DNA of 64,000 nt from Daucus carota subsp. sativus (taxonomy: Eukaryota > Streptophyta > Magnoliopsida > Apiales > Apiaceae), in assembly GCF_001625215.2 (NCBI RefSeq), contig NC_030384.2, positions 29,252,527 to 29,316,526 on the forward strand, read 5' to 3'. The notes beneath the pieces were generated by a model. It was not told the DNA's origin. It made no database searches and was given only the letters and a program-made list of their open reading frames with translations. Positions 1-12,599 of the stretch are shown here, piece by piece (positions within the stretch are counted from its first letter, which is position 1; every line of letters starts with the position of its first letter). The translations under genes were made by a program, and so were the position numbers.

Positions 1-1140
1 ATAAACTCCAAACTCCGATCACAATAATACCAATAACTTAAACAATATCCAGGGTTATAGTAGCACAAACTCTGATCACAATAATGTAAGTCTCAATAAT
101 ACAAGTCATAATGTAAGTCTCAATAATACAAGTCACTTAAATATTTGGAGGAGATCATTGTTACATTGTCGTCATCATATTTAAATGTGACAACCGGGCC
201 ATCCAATATATATCCCAAAATTTGTAAAATCGTGTTTAGATTATTATTTGTACTAGCCTTTAACCCGTGCGAAGCACGGGCGGATATAAAATTCGTAATT
301 TATTAATTATAATTTAAATTTTAACATCATTTTAATAGTATTTTAGAATTGTTGAATTGGATTTTAACTAAAATTCGTAATTTATTAATTATAATTTAAA
401 TTTTAACATCATTTTAATAGTATTTTAGAATTGATGAATTGGATTTTAACCCGATTATATTTACCAACTGATTATATTTTTTGGATGACTAAAAATTATA
501 CCAATGTCGATTTATTATAATGTAGTATATAAATTATATTTAAAAGAATAATAGTGATGTTTTTATCCTCTACTACATCTCAAGTGTTTGTAATTTAAAT
601 GGTATAAAATTCTTTAATGTTGTAAGAGCAAGAGAAGTTTACATGTGATAGACTTGTAGTTACAACAGAGATGACCAAACCAAAATTTTGTACGACTACA
701 AATTAAACCTATGTTGGCTTATTATAGTATAGTATAGATTGGTCACAGTAGTATAAATCAAATGTGACGACCGGACCATCCAATATATATCCAAAAATTT
801 GTAAAACCGCGTTTAGATTATCATTTGTATTGGTCACAGTATTATAAATCACGTGTGACTACTGAGCCATCTAATATATATCCAAAAAGTTGTAAAATCC
901 GAATTCAAATTATAAATTGTATTGAATACCGATCACTCTATTACAGATCACAGGTTATAATAGCACAAACTCCTATCACAACAATACAAATCATTTAGAT
1001 AAATATTTAAGAAATCTTCGGGCTATCAGAAGAAAAACTGGCATCTTCATGCTATTCTGATATTAAAATTTGATAGAAGTAAAATTGGAACAAGTTAACC
1101 GGAATGTCACCGGGCCATCCAAGGTAAAGTTCCGTTACAA
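1..1140. repeat. Diverged tandem repeats surrounding the Helitron
   Basis: The block containing ccgggccatccaatatatatcc and ttgtaaaatcgtgtttagat is seen near 195-250, 775-835, 860-920 and partly near 1105. The block ttatagtagcacaaactc is seen near 54 and 955. It looks like an old non-coding tandem array of about 85-bp and longer units. No gene was recognised. Confidence 0.55.
253..738 (-). mobile_element. Short non-autonomous Helitron with both ends resolved
   Basis: In minus sense the element begins TCTATACTATACTATAATAA and ends in a hairpin (cccgtgc ttc gcacggg) followed 7 nt later by CTAG. These are the TC start, 3' hairpin and CTRR end of Helitrons. It sits between A and T with no target-site duplication. 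A diverged copy of the host sequence at about 790-860 reads straight through the same point (tttgtattggtcacagta), so it acts as an empty site. Inside, about 82 bp is repeated in tandem (291-372 and 373-454). At 486 bp it has no coding capacity. Confidence 0.85.
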
Positions 1141-1468
1141 GTTCCCAATATTCACTTTATTCGCATTTTATTTGAGCAAATACACGTTATAAAGACATAA
1201 ATTTATAATCAAAGTAACACATACTCCATATGTATTATAGTCCTTATTCCTTGTATAACTAAAGATTCATGAAAAACCAACTAGATACAACAAAAGCCCG
1301 TGAGAGATAACAGGCTACTCCACTAAGAAGTAAGAACATTTCAATACCATTATTTTAATCTTTTCCGAAACAAAAAAAGAAAGGACAAAATCAATCAACT
1401 TATGTAACACTTTACAATCCGAGGGGAGGACACAACGATACTTGCACATGATACTAACACCGGGCAGC

Positions 1469-4142
1469 TCATGAATTCAAAATAGTAGCCATCTTCTTCT
1501 GCAGCTCCGGCTTGTTAGCCCCGACAAGTTTGTCAAATTGCTGCCCATCTCTAAGGAAGAAGAAAGTTGGAGTGGCTTTGATATCCCACTGTGTACTAAA
1601 TTCCTGCACAACCGAAGATATCTTCATCAATAAATTTAGCTAAACCTAACATGTAACATTGTAACAGATCCATAAGCATCTTCACCACAGAGTATAACTT
1701 TTGCACTAGACAGGCAGCACCATCAAGCATTCAGATGAGATGGATTCCCTAGGGAGTAAATGTAGTCGCAATTAAGAACATGAAGACAAGTTCATAACCG
1801 TGTTGCATTACTTACAGTGAGTTCATCAACATCAATGGCTAAAAACATAATAGATGGGTGAGTCTCAGATAGCTCCCGGTAGTACGGCGCAATCATTCTA
1901 CAAGGACCACACCATGATGCACTAAAGTTTGCAATTACCTGTTTAACAAGAACCAACAATAGATGAGTACTATAACTGGGGTAATAACTGTCTATGGTAA
2001 ACCATGAATCATGCTTAAACCCTATAAACCATCTAGAAAATATCTGGAATTACAAATGAAGCGCTTTACTGTCAACTGTCAAGATTCTACAGCTTAACCC
2101 CTGAAGCTTCATAACTTAAAATTCTTACCCCGAAAAATAAAAACCATGTGTTACCCTCACATGCTCTCAAGTTTCTTTGTCTAAAATAGCAAAACTTGAA
2201 TGTTTCATGTGCATCAAAAGATTGTCTTCACCTAAGAAGCAAGAATACTGGCGTGGGGGTGCGAGCATGTAGTATTGGGATACAAGGATTTGACTAACAT
2301 GATAATATGGGGATTCAACACCTATAAAATAATACAAATATATATATTGATGTTGTAGTACATATGTATCCAATAACTTATAGTATATTGTTTATCAATG
2401 TAAGATTATTTTAATTACTTACTGATTATTCGTTAGTCAATCTTATATTATCATGAGTATTGTAGTCTGTATAGCTATAAACTCATAATTATGTAAATAG
2501 TTAAATTCACTTGTAGTAGGGAATAAAACTTCATAAACTGAGTTTGACTAGTAATAGTCTGGGCTCATACAAGTATAAGTTCAATCATTATTCTTAATTT
2601 TTTTCCAATTTCTTATAAATTACTGAATTAACTTAATTGTAAGGTAGAAGTCTCCATTTTATCTCTTTTTGAATCTAAACCCCCCATATATATATATTGC
2701 TAAATTAAAAATTCCATATTTCTGTTCATTATCTAAATATAGATTATAGCCTCCACAGTAACATCACCAGCCTATCGTGTGCTTGAAAGATTAGATCTAT
2801 ACATCACGGGCTATATTATTGCTTTTTTAACCACTTAGCTTTAGGTTTGCGTACTTGGAAATATATATATCTATATTCACATGAACACAGTGTTTCGAAT
2901 AACTAAATATTATGTGGCCCATCAATGTTCATGCTTGCCGACAGTACAAAACATAAATGATTTTTCTGATTGTTTTCTAAACGATGCTTAACTGATTCCA
3001 ATGCAGAACCAAACACTGCAAAAAAGGAGAAGACAGCTCATACTCTTGGCCTGGGCAATAAAAACTTACAATTTTGCCATCTCTCTTTGCTTCAGCTATC
3101 TTCTCGTCCCACATATCTTTGCCAGTGATAAGTTGAATATTACCACCGGCAAAATCAACATGATGATTGGAATCATCTCCGTCATTTTTATCCTACAAGA
3201 AAAAAAGGTTGCTTTAACTAATTTGCAAGTACAAAAGTACAAAACAAGGAAAGCACAATATATCAAAATAATAAGGGTACATTTGAGTTTTAATAACCAC
3301 GTATACATGGGTCAAATGCCATTTCCATCGATTCTAAACAGATCTATAATCAATTATGCAAAGCTGTAAAAAAAAAAACCAATACGCTAATCACTAATAC
3401 CATAACAATTCCTCCATACTTTGCCACAAGTTATAGGTTTTCTTACAACCAATATTTGCCTTGAAAAACAGCTAAGACAAGGCACAATGGCAGATAAACA
3501 GTGACCATCTGATCTGTGGAAACTGTTTAGTGCGTTACCAGATATATGGATTGACCTATGTACCATTCACCACTCAGTGGAATGATCTGTCTATGTGAGC
3601 TATGCATGCCTACTGACAAGTTATACATAGAGATATTCACACGTGCAAAATTCAGAAATTTTCAACAATTATTTCATGTATAACTCTAAATCTTACAGCA
3701 GAATGTAACATACTATTGCAAAATAATTGAGAAGCAGTGACAAGATTTCTTCAAGGCCCAGATCCTTACTTTCAGGGGCCAAACTACCATCCTCAAGGGT
3801 TATTTTATAGACTAATGCCTAACCTCTTCAATTTGTTAATGAGAAAATCAATGTGGACATGCTCTTCCAATATAATTTTCTGCAGCATCCAATGCTTGAT
3901 TTTCATATCGGAAATTAATTTCCATTGTAGGACCAGGCATTTGGTAAAATTCCAAACCAAGGGTTCATAAACTAAAAATATCACACAGGCAACTAGGCAA
4001 GACTTAAATAATAATAGCAACCAACTACACCTAGATGCTTATGTATAAACTAGAATGAAGATGGAAGTATAACAATCTGCTTTTTCGCGTATTTACCATT
4101 ACTCCACTACTTTACCTTTGAGAAACAAGAGCAGAATCCCAT
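1469..4142 (-). CDS. TRXH: Thioredoxin h-type, N-terminally acylated (h9-like)
   Basis: A cytosolic or membrane-bound disulfide reductase. Four coding exons on the minus strand with GT-AG junctions: 4116..4142, 3070..3192, 1816..1938 and 1469..1603. Together they give 135 aa. The active site WCGPC is at residues 59-63 and the cis-proline is in KATPT (Pro103). The C-terminal half (TPTFFFLRDGQQ, LVGANKPEL) is typical of plant h-type thioredoxins. The first exon encodes only MGFCSCFSK: Gly2 fits N-myristoylation and Cys4/Cys6 fit palmitoylation, as known for the h9-type subgroup, so plasma-membrane attachment is inferred. All exon phases are 0. Upstream, a splice donor at about 4669 and a TATA-like stretch near 4780 suggest an intron-containing 5' leader. 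The assignment to the h family is firm; the subgroup (h9 or h2) is less so. Confidence 0.93.
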
Positions 4143-4800
4143 TGTTTGAGTATTAAAACAAAAGCGGTGAGTTGCACAAGCTGCACCTTGCAATCATATT
4201 GAATAGATAAAGTCATCAATCTAAGAACTTGTGATGATTTCAAAATAAATGATCAAGCTAATACAAGTATTATAAATACAGAAAGAAAATATATTTTCGG
4301 AGAATAAGCAATAAAACACAGGAAACAAAATAATTCCAGTAGCTTTAAATGATTGTGATTTGAGGGTCATGGGAGATAAAAAGTAGCTAAAAGCAAGACA
4401 AAATTGATACTAGAAACAAGTAAAGATCTGATAAAAACAAGCACAACTACAAAATCACAAAAACTGGTGGATACCCATTAAAATTCTCCTTAAGAACAAG
4501 ATAAAGTTATCATCTTTAACCAAAATTACATCGATATCAACTAAAAAGACTGAATAATCAAGAAAATCAAGAAAGTTACAAGCAGGCAAACCCTAAATTG
4601 GCATCAATTACAGCAAGTAAACAAAAGGGCAAGTAAATAAAGATGAAATCAAGAAAGTTCAAACCTTGTCGAGGAGATGAGGGGAAATTTCTGAATGGAT
4701 GGAGAAGCTTTGCTGTTCTTTTAAGGTCTACAAATGAGTACTAATTTTCTTCTTTATTTCTGTATTATTTCTGTATGTATATTATATAGACATGTGTGTT
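4143..4800 (-). promoter_or_regulatory. 5' leader with likely UTR intron and promoter of the thioredoxin gene
   Basis: On the minus strand a CAAG|GTTTGA donor lies at about 4669 and a plausible acceptor (GTGCAG) lies just upstream of the ATG at 4142. A TATA-like stretch (tctatataatatac in minus sense) lies near 4770-4790. Placement is by eye. Confidence 0.4.
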
Positions 4801-5828
4801 ATTGTATAGCCTGGGTACAATTATAAAAAGGTCAACTAATTTAGATCCCTTTCTTCCTAATCATGATTAGCGGGTCAAGGTTAGAAGAATAATAAGAGAA
4901 TTAATTGAATGAATTATAAATTAAGCTACTAGATTGTTGTTTAGCTGACGGCAGAGGAAAGAAGCTTCTCGTGAACTTGTAAAGATTCTTCTTTTTATAT
5001 TTCATTTCATCTTTCCTTCTCTCAACTTGATTTTACGCATGAATGTAATGGTCCTGATCGATATGGACATTATAGTACGAACAAAGTAATGGACCAGTGG
5101 ATGTAACTGTGACTAATTTTTATCAGAAATTATAGTGTATCAAGTTATTTAGAACATCGTGGGTATTTGGCCGATTAGAAACACTTGTTCAAATCGTTCC
5201 GGTAAAATATCAAGAAATACTTATAAGAGGAGAGAATACTAACTTTTGTTTATTGATTTTTACTTCTTTTCCAAATATTCAATCACTTATAAATATTAAA
5301 TTACTTCTAATTTTTAATTCACTTCTTTACTTTAATCAGAAAAATAACTTTAACTATACCTGCAAGAGAGTTAATGCCTCAAGAAAAAACAGTGCAAGTA
5401 CAACCATATTTTTAGGCTTAAATTGCGTGTGGTTATAGTATTAAAAAAAAAAAAAAAAAAAGGCCTTTTGTTCCATAAAATACACATTTAGCACCTGGTA
5501 CACAATTGTAATGCAAGATCAGTTGTTTACGTAATGTTCATGCTTAGATGTGCAATTTTTCTCCAATCTACTGCTGAAGTTGGTTATAATTGCATCCAAA
5601 CATTCATGCAACTATCTGGAAGCTCTCCTGCCGCAGTTCTCCTTTTTTGCACAAACTGAAGGAAGGTGTGTCCAATTCAAATACTTTATAAACACAGACA
5701 ATCAAGAGGTAACAAGACACCCCTTGCAGTACAGTAGAATGCAATTTTGTAATTCTCTATATACGAGCCAAGTCGCTTGTGAGGATTTAAAGAAACAAAG
5801 AAGGAAATAACAAGCACGAATAACAAGG
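4800..5828. other. Intergenic spacer with no gene seen
   Basis: AT-rich sequence between the divergent promoter side of the thioredoxin gene and the 3' end of the BPP-like gene. It holds a run of about 18 A at 5443-5460. The open frames here are short and resemble no family I know. The last few hundred bases probably include the 3' UTR of the neighbouring minus-strand gene. Confidence 0.5.
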
Positions 5829-8800
5829 TTACAAGGGGCCAAAAGGTTCTGGCAATTGTTCAAACCCGTTGTCAAATATGGGTCCTTGATCAAATTTGTC
5901 ATCACCATTGTGCAGCCAATTTGTGTCTTTTGGATCCTCTTTAAGCAAAATTGCATCATATCGCGAACTCTCGTATATGTCCACGTCACTCACTCTTGAA
6001 GAAACTGGATATTTGTTTTCTGAGTTCACATTTTCAGGATACCTGTTTACATAATGTCCATTTTCCGAGAAGACGCTGTTATTGTTAACAGGCATACTTC
6101 GATCTACTGCTGCTGGAACACTTGTAGACCGACCAGGCTGGCCTCTGGAATTTGCAGACCTTATACTTTGTGGGAAGAGGGTTGAGCCCATAACTGGACG
6201 TGTTCCATTGGTCCCATTCCTGATATCCTGAAAACAGGAGAAATGTGTTTAAGATTTAATTGAATATACTAACATAACTTATCTTATCCAACATTTGTTA
6301 CTGCTCTCATCTAAAACAAACGAGTCTCATCGATTCAGAATTCTGTTCTACGAAGAGAAAAAAGAATCTGTATATAATATACTCAATTTTGATATCAGAA
6401 TTTACAATAGCAGTGTCACACCAGAACTCCAATGGTCAAAATTCCTAATCTTAAAGGAAACAAGAACCAGAAAAAAGGAGTTTCATTGGGCAACTTAAGT
6501 ATGCAAGCTCGATTAATATGACCATTATGACAGCAAACTATTACTTTCAGAAAACTTACATGTTCTCTTTTAAAGTACTTATACCATGATAACTCTATAA
6601 ATACAGGTGTTGTTCTATAATAACTGGTAACATAATTCAACAGTATGACAAACAATTGTACTGGGAAGAGGTATGCCATAATATCTATGACAATGACAGT
6701 AATATTGATTACAAAAGAGATACTGCAAAGACTTAGCATTGACACTGTTGATCTTGTAACACAGGCAAAAGATGAAGATGGATGCACTTGACCTATTCAC
6801 ATTTGCTGTATTTAAAGTCTACGAATAAATTAACCCATTCTTTTTTCTTTTTTTTTATTTACGAACAATATTTTCATATTTCATTACTAAACTATAGACA
6901 CATCCTAAGTGACATTATCTGGATCCATTTCCCGACCTGCATAACTCGAAAGAAAAAAGAATCGAATTTGTAAGCGTACCATATGTCTAATAGCCATATC
7001 CAATGATTTTTTGGATATTGTCCTCCCTAATCCTGTGGTGTCTGGAGATGCCTTTCCAAGTTTCCTTGTTGATGCTTCTAGGACATGTGAAGGTCTATGC
7101 GACTCCACTGTATCAACAACCTGACCATTGGCATGCATGCGGCCCCTTCCATGAGGCTCTGAGAGCCTTCCATTAGGCTCCGAGTGCCTTCCCCTAGTGA
7201 CACTTGGTGATGATGGCCTTCTGAGTGTTGCATGGCTTTGAGTCTCGACATTTCCCTTTACAGGGAGGGTGGATCCTGGCCTGGATCTGCCAGCAGAAAG
7301 TGGCCGGTCCGGCAAAGTTGTTCGTAGATTAGGTGGAGTATCAAGTGGAAAATCATGCAGCACAAGTGGCTGAGGTGGGGGCCGAACTCTGGGACTAGGA
7401 CTGCTTGGCCGAGATCCTGGTGCTGCCCGGCTCCCATTTGAAATGGTGCGAACTGGGGTTGAAGGTCCAGTTGATTGAGATAAAGATGGTGCCGAATTCC
7501 GACGCGTTGGAGTAGATGGCCTAGAAACTGTTCGAGTGATTGGGGTGTTCAAGTTTGCCGGTATTTGAGGCCTAGATGTAGGAGTTGAAGGTCTAGAATT
7601 TGTGGATGGTCTTGATCTGTCAGCAGATGAGCTTGGTGGCGATGGACGCACTCTTGAAGGAGTTGAGGACCGTGATGGAGTCGAACGGCTTGTTGGGGTG
7701 GAAGGTCTTGAATTGGTTGAAGATCGAGTGGTGGGGGTGGAGGGTCTAATATAAGATGAAACTGAAGCAGAGCTTGTGTTAAGAATAGAGGAGGATTTAT
7801 TTGAAAAGGTGCTATACTGACTACTAGATACAGCAGGGCGAGTAACCGAACTGCTTCGGGCTGGTCTTGAAGGATGGATGTTCTCGGATTCAGAGACCGA
7901 AAACTGAATATGACACAAGCACAAATATTAAGTGATATGCAACTGATCATGAAAGACATCCTACAAAAAATAATAGAAAATAGGAAACATATAGAGGCAG
8001 TATAAATCAGAGACCCGTATATACTTTACATTTTTATGTGAACAAAGTCAATTAATGGTTTCTTGCTACAATGGAGTCAAATTAAAATATACTCCATATG
8101 TTTTTTTACAGAATCCATTAGCAGAGTTAATGGCGTACTCATACAAGGTCATTTCCACTTAATTCATTGACCCACTAAAACACTACACTGAAGTTGAGAA
8201 TTGAATTAGAGAGTTTAACTTAGTACATGACATCTTCTTCAATTTTTGATATAGTTCAGCTCAGATATACTTGGTGAAAAAGCTGCTATTTATTATGCAA
8301 GTTTCAGCCTTAATAGGAAATGTTCTTCATCATCAGGCTTCAAAAGATCTACAAACAGTTTTGATTTTGAAAGGCACAAACAGTTACTTTAACAGCAAGG
8401 AGGTGTATTATGTACATGAATATTAGGAAGTAGGAACCACAGTGAAAAATCAAATTTTTTGACTTTGTTGTATATGCTCACAACATAGAAGGAGATTTTG
8501 TTGAAATCATATAGAATTAGCTCACTTTTATTCTTTATGTGTTCTAACTGCCACAGAATAGATACGAACCGATAAATCTTATTGTTTGATTAACGGTTAA
8601 GATTATATAATAATAGAAAATATTTATATATAACATTTAAATATAAATATAATTAATAATTTCTATGTTCTAAACATAATAGGAGGTTTTGTTAAAATCA
8701 AATAGAAATAATTTTTGAATCAGAATATGAATCCTATTCTTTTTATGTTTAAAACCAAATAATAAGAGGTTTTGTAATTAGAATATGATTTTTATTATAA

Positions 8801-11147
8801 AATTCTATTCTAATTAAAATTTAATTGTTAAATCATCACTAAATCTTTTTATTTCACTGAAATGAAAATCACTTTAATCGTCTATAAATTGGCGTATAAA
8901 ATATTAGTAGCATGATTCATAAAGTAAATCAATTAATAATATATTATATTATTTTAATACAAATTTATTTTTTTAAAAACAACCGCAAATCATACGAATT
9001 TTTAGAATAAACATATATTTTTAAAAAATATCCGTGCATGGCACGGGTTATAAGCTAGTATTAAGTAGTATTGCATTTTAAACTACAAAATACATGGTGC
9101 ACTTCATATGCAACCATTAGTGACGTATGTCTGCTGCTAATTAGTTAAAAAATCTTTAAGTTTTTGTCACATTCTCATCTGTCCATATCTAGAGGAATGA
9201 AAAAGGGTATTGGCCCACTATTGCACCACAATTGCTTGTATATCAGGCAGACCCAGACTCAAAGTAAATATTAGGTATTAATTAAATGTTAGTTATACTA
9301 ATACACACCCTCGAAGCCTTAGTTGTTGAAACAGATCTGGTACTTCTTTTTGGAGCAAATGTTGCAGGTTGCGATTCGCTCCCATCTGACGAGGGGAACA
9401 GAGGAGTTCCAGGAGGAGTAAGAAGCCTGTTAACAATAGATGCAATAAGTATTATGGAATGCCAGTTAACTAAACTAATTAGTAATCCTTGTTACTCAAG
9501 GTCCTAATATACTAGAAATCATCCCAAAAACAGTATAACTACCAGAGTGCCAAAAACATGCCATGACAACATCAACAAGAAAAGGAACACATGTAATTCA
9601 AACAGATAAACAAGAAGATAACAATCAGCAAAAGTTATACCTGGAGTCCCCAGATGCTCACAAGTTAAGCCACAGGAACATATTACAAATTAAATAAACA
9701 TGTAGCTTCCATCATTCATAATATCATAAGTTAAATCAGAACATATAACTAACAACATATAACTAGTGGAAGTTCACACAACTGAAAAGAGATCTCCATA
9801 AAAAGAGAGATATTCTGTAAACTCTATTTCTCGTACTTTCTTTTCAGTAATAAATTTGAAAGCTGACTAAAGTCGATCTAAGCATACTTCATTCATAAAA
9901 AAGAATTCATATCTTAATTCTTTCTGATTGTCATTAATGCTAATCCGCTAATAATCTTACATGCTTTCTTTTGTATACTCCTATATTTTAAACATAATAA
10001 AATTATATATATTACACTACATCAGTTTAACTAACTTAATTAAACCACAAAGATACAAAAACTTAGTATCATTTCGGATAACACTCAATCAACCATTTTA
10101 TAAGGGCAAGGGAACTTAAACTTCTCACAGAATATCTAACTTACGCTGGAAAAGCCTACATAAATGCATGTAGTAGATAATCTAGTTGTCTTCCATCACA
10201 GAGTTTTTGGTTGTTCTATGTTTGTAAATGTAAGAGTTTCAGAGTATAACGGGGATTTGGAAGGAAGATTCCCCAATGTGTGTGTGTTTGCACACCTTAT
10301 GAGGAAGTAAAAAGATGCTCACATCCGTAAGTAATAACTATATAGAATCTAATATTTTTTGCAAGAAGTGAAACTAATTTAATTAGTTCTACATAATGAG
10401 TATACATATCTACTTATAATGAGTATACATAGTTGCAACATGATTAAATTAAACACATAACCAGAGCAAGAGTAAAATGCACTAATATGCGATAGTTCAG
10501 ATCCATACTTAGTCACTACGAAGCCTACTAATGCAACAGAGAATCTCTACGAGCAACGGAATCAAGCACACGAAATATATGATTTGTATAAAATCAACAG
10601 ATTACAAGCAAAGAAGTAAGCGATTATTTATATCTGACACACTCCCTTGCATAAAACACAGTGTAATGACAATAGATCTGAATTCATACATGACAAATAA
10701 ACAAAAAAGTTAGAATAATCACCAATCGTAATCATTCTTTCCTCCGGCATCAACAGACGACAAAAGATCATCAAATCCAGGTTTCGGATTCTGCTTAACC
10801 GCTGATCCAAGCGAGAGCCTCCCTAATTTCACTAAAATCAACAAACAACAACACTTACCTCAATAAGCAACAATATCAACAACATCATCACATACAACAA
10901 ACACATTCACAATCATCACATCACTGTAAATGCGTAATTAACAGAACCGCAGCTCATATAATCAAATAAACATGTGTTTATACAGAAATGTACCGTCGGA
11001 AGAGGCATCATTGCGTCGATTGCGAGAGAAGAGATCGAGCATAGCTAAATGATCTTCGGCGACGGTTGAATTAGTGAGCGAGTGACGCCGTTGATGAGCT
11101 CCGGCGGTTGATCTAGCGCCACCGCTAACCGAAGATGTACGGCTCAT
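5829..11147 (-). CDS. Basic proline/serine/arginine-rich protein (BPP-like, putative microtubule-associated)
   Basis: Five exons on the minus strand: 10994..11147, 10723..10831, 9309..9426, 6980..7903 and 5829..6227. Phases match throughout and give 567 aa. The N terminus (MSRTSSVSGG, then LAMLDLFSRNRR, GFDDLLSSVD and LLTPPGTPLFPS) and the junction KASR|FSVSESEN match the layout of plant basic proline-rich proteins. The large fourth exon is a low-complexity region of repeated RPSTPT, SRPSTP and RSSTPSR motifs, strongly basic and rich in possible Ser/Thr-Pro phosphorylation sites. The last exon is more acidic and ends EPFGPL. Arabidopsis BPP proteins bind cortical microtubules and affect cell shape; that role is inferred by family. 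No enzymatic domain is visible. Intron 3 carries a Helitron 3' end. Confidence 0.85.
8590..9058 (+). mobile_element. Helitron 3' end inside an intron of the BPP-like gene
   Basis: The sequence ccgtgcatggcacgg forms a hairpin and is followed by gttataagCTAG, ending at 9058 before a T. It matches the 3' terminus of the Helitrons at 253-738 and 29521-30465. The 5' end could not be fixed, so the start is approximate. The interior is AT-rich and non-coding, with short internal repeats. Confidence 0.6.
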
Positions 11148-11278
11148 TATTGTATATAATATACTATAACAGTGTGTTTATGTATGTATAGGTTAGTGTA
11201 ACTAGCAGAAAAACAGATTCACAAATCCCAACGCATCTCGAGGAAGAGGGGAAGGGGCGCTAATGTGGGAGCATGTGG

Positions 11279-11311
11279 AGCGAGAGAGATTGAGAGAGAG
11301 AGAGAGAGAGT
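11279..11311. repeat. (GA)n microsatellite in the 5' leader or promoter of the BPP-like gene
   Basis: A GA-rich run (CT-rich on the coding strand) lies 130-165 bp upstream of the BPP-like start codon. Such runs are common in plant 5' leaders, where BBR/BPC factors can bind them. Confidence 0.7.
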
Positions 11312-11725
11312 AGATGTGAAGGGAGACACGGAACGTGCCTCTTTTTTGGTCTAGTCTTTACGTTAGATGTTATAAAAGAGACTATCGGTATTGCTAATTG
11401 TAATTTAAGTTTTATTTTAGGCTGTAATGTTGGTTGTAATAGTGTAGATTTATTAGTATTAAATTAAGTTAGATCTAGTGAACAAGCGTGGTAGGGTTTG
11501 TGAATTGTGATGGTTAGCTTCTTGTTGATATTCTTTTTCCGGCAAAAGTTGACACTTTTGTGATGGTTAGTTTGTTTCTAAGCATATAAATATAAAACAT
11601 ATTTCTTACTTTCCGTTTATATGCTTTATTATTTTCTACACATACTTTAGAACATATATAAAATAAAAATGTAAATAGAATATATAAATATTTATATTCT
11701 TTTAGTGAATTTTTTTACGCATTAT

Positions 11726-12588
11726 TAAGTTACTTGTAGACCACATCTTTATTGTAGTATTGTAGACCAATATCTTAACCATTTATTATATTTAATCTAA
11801 CGGTCCTTATTATTCTCTTTTTATTATTTTTTAAATTATGTTTAGTGAGGGAATGTTAGATATATAGTATAAAATACAGATCACCAGCTATAAGCATGGG
11901 CATCAGTTATGATTTTGTATTTTATGTGATCTGTGTACTATGCAATAGTTTTGCACATCTATGTAATTGTTTGTCCATTTCGTTCATTATCGATTATCGT
12001 TTTCCATCTCCATCTTGAAATCAACAACCTCCATCGTGTTACATCCTTATTGGATTTGGTTAATTTTTGTTCTTAAACATGGTTGAGGAAGATGATGACA
12101 ATTATAATGGATTGTTCTGCACCCGTTGCATATTATACATATGCATATAATGAAAATGCAAGACGATGCATTGTCTTGCAGAACAATCCGTTGTAGTTGC
12201 AAAACAATCTATTTTAATTGTCATCATCCTTTTCAACTATGTTTAAAAACAAAAATTAACCAATAGAGGTGCAGCACGATGAGGGGTGTTGACTTCAAGA
12301 TGGAGGAAAAAACCGATAATCGATTATGAACAAATTGGGCGAACAATTACACTGATGTGCAGAACTATTGCATAGTATGGAGAAGTACATAAAACACAGA
12401 ATCATAATTGATGCCCATGATTATAGCTGAGGGTCCGTATTTTATATAATATATCAAACATTCACCCATTAAACAGAATTTAAAAAGTAACAAAAGGAGA
12501 ATAATAAGGATCATTAGATTAGAAATAAAGAATGGTTAAAATGCTGGGCTACGATACTACAACGAAAATATGGTCTACAAAGAACTTT
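11726..12588. mobile_element. Foldback element: long imperfect inverted repeat (about 860 bp)
   Basis: The left arm (about 11726-12155) and right arm (about 12165-12588) are imperfect reverse complements. Matched pairs include ttgtagaccacat with atatggtctacaaa, cagctataagcatgggcat with atgcccatgattatagctg, tgcacatctatgtaattgtt with aacaattacactgatgtgca, and atgatgacaatta with taattgtcatcat. The arms nearly meet at about 12160. There is no coding capacity, and I could not see a convincing target-site duplication. Superfamily is undetermined; Mutator-type foldback elements are one possibility. Confidence 0.75.
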
Positions 12589-12599
12589 ACTCTTCTTAT

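Noticed and set aside
3001-3369. Plus-strand frame of 122 codons
   Set aside because: Overlaps thioredoxin exon 2 in antisense; no family resemblance.
7549-7959. Second minus-strand frame of 136 codons in the BPP-like exon
   Set aside because: A +1 shadow of the repetitive Ser/Pro/Arg exon.
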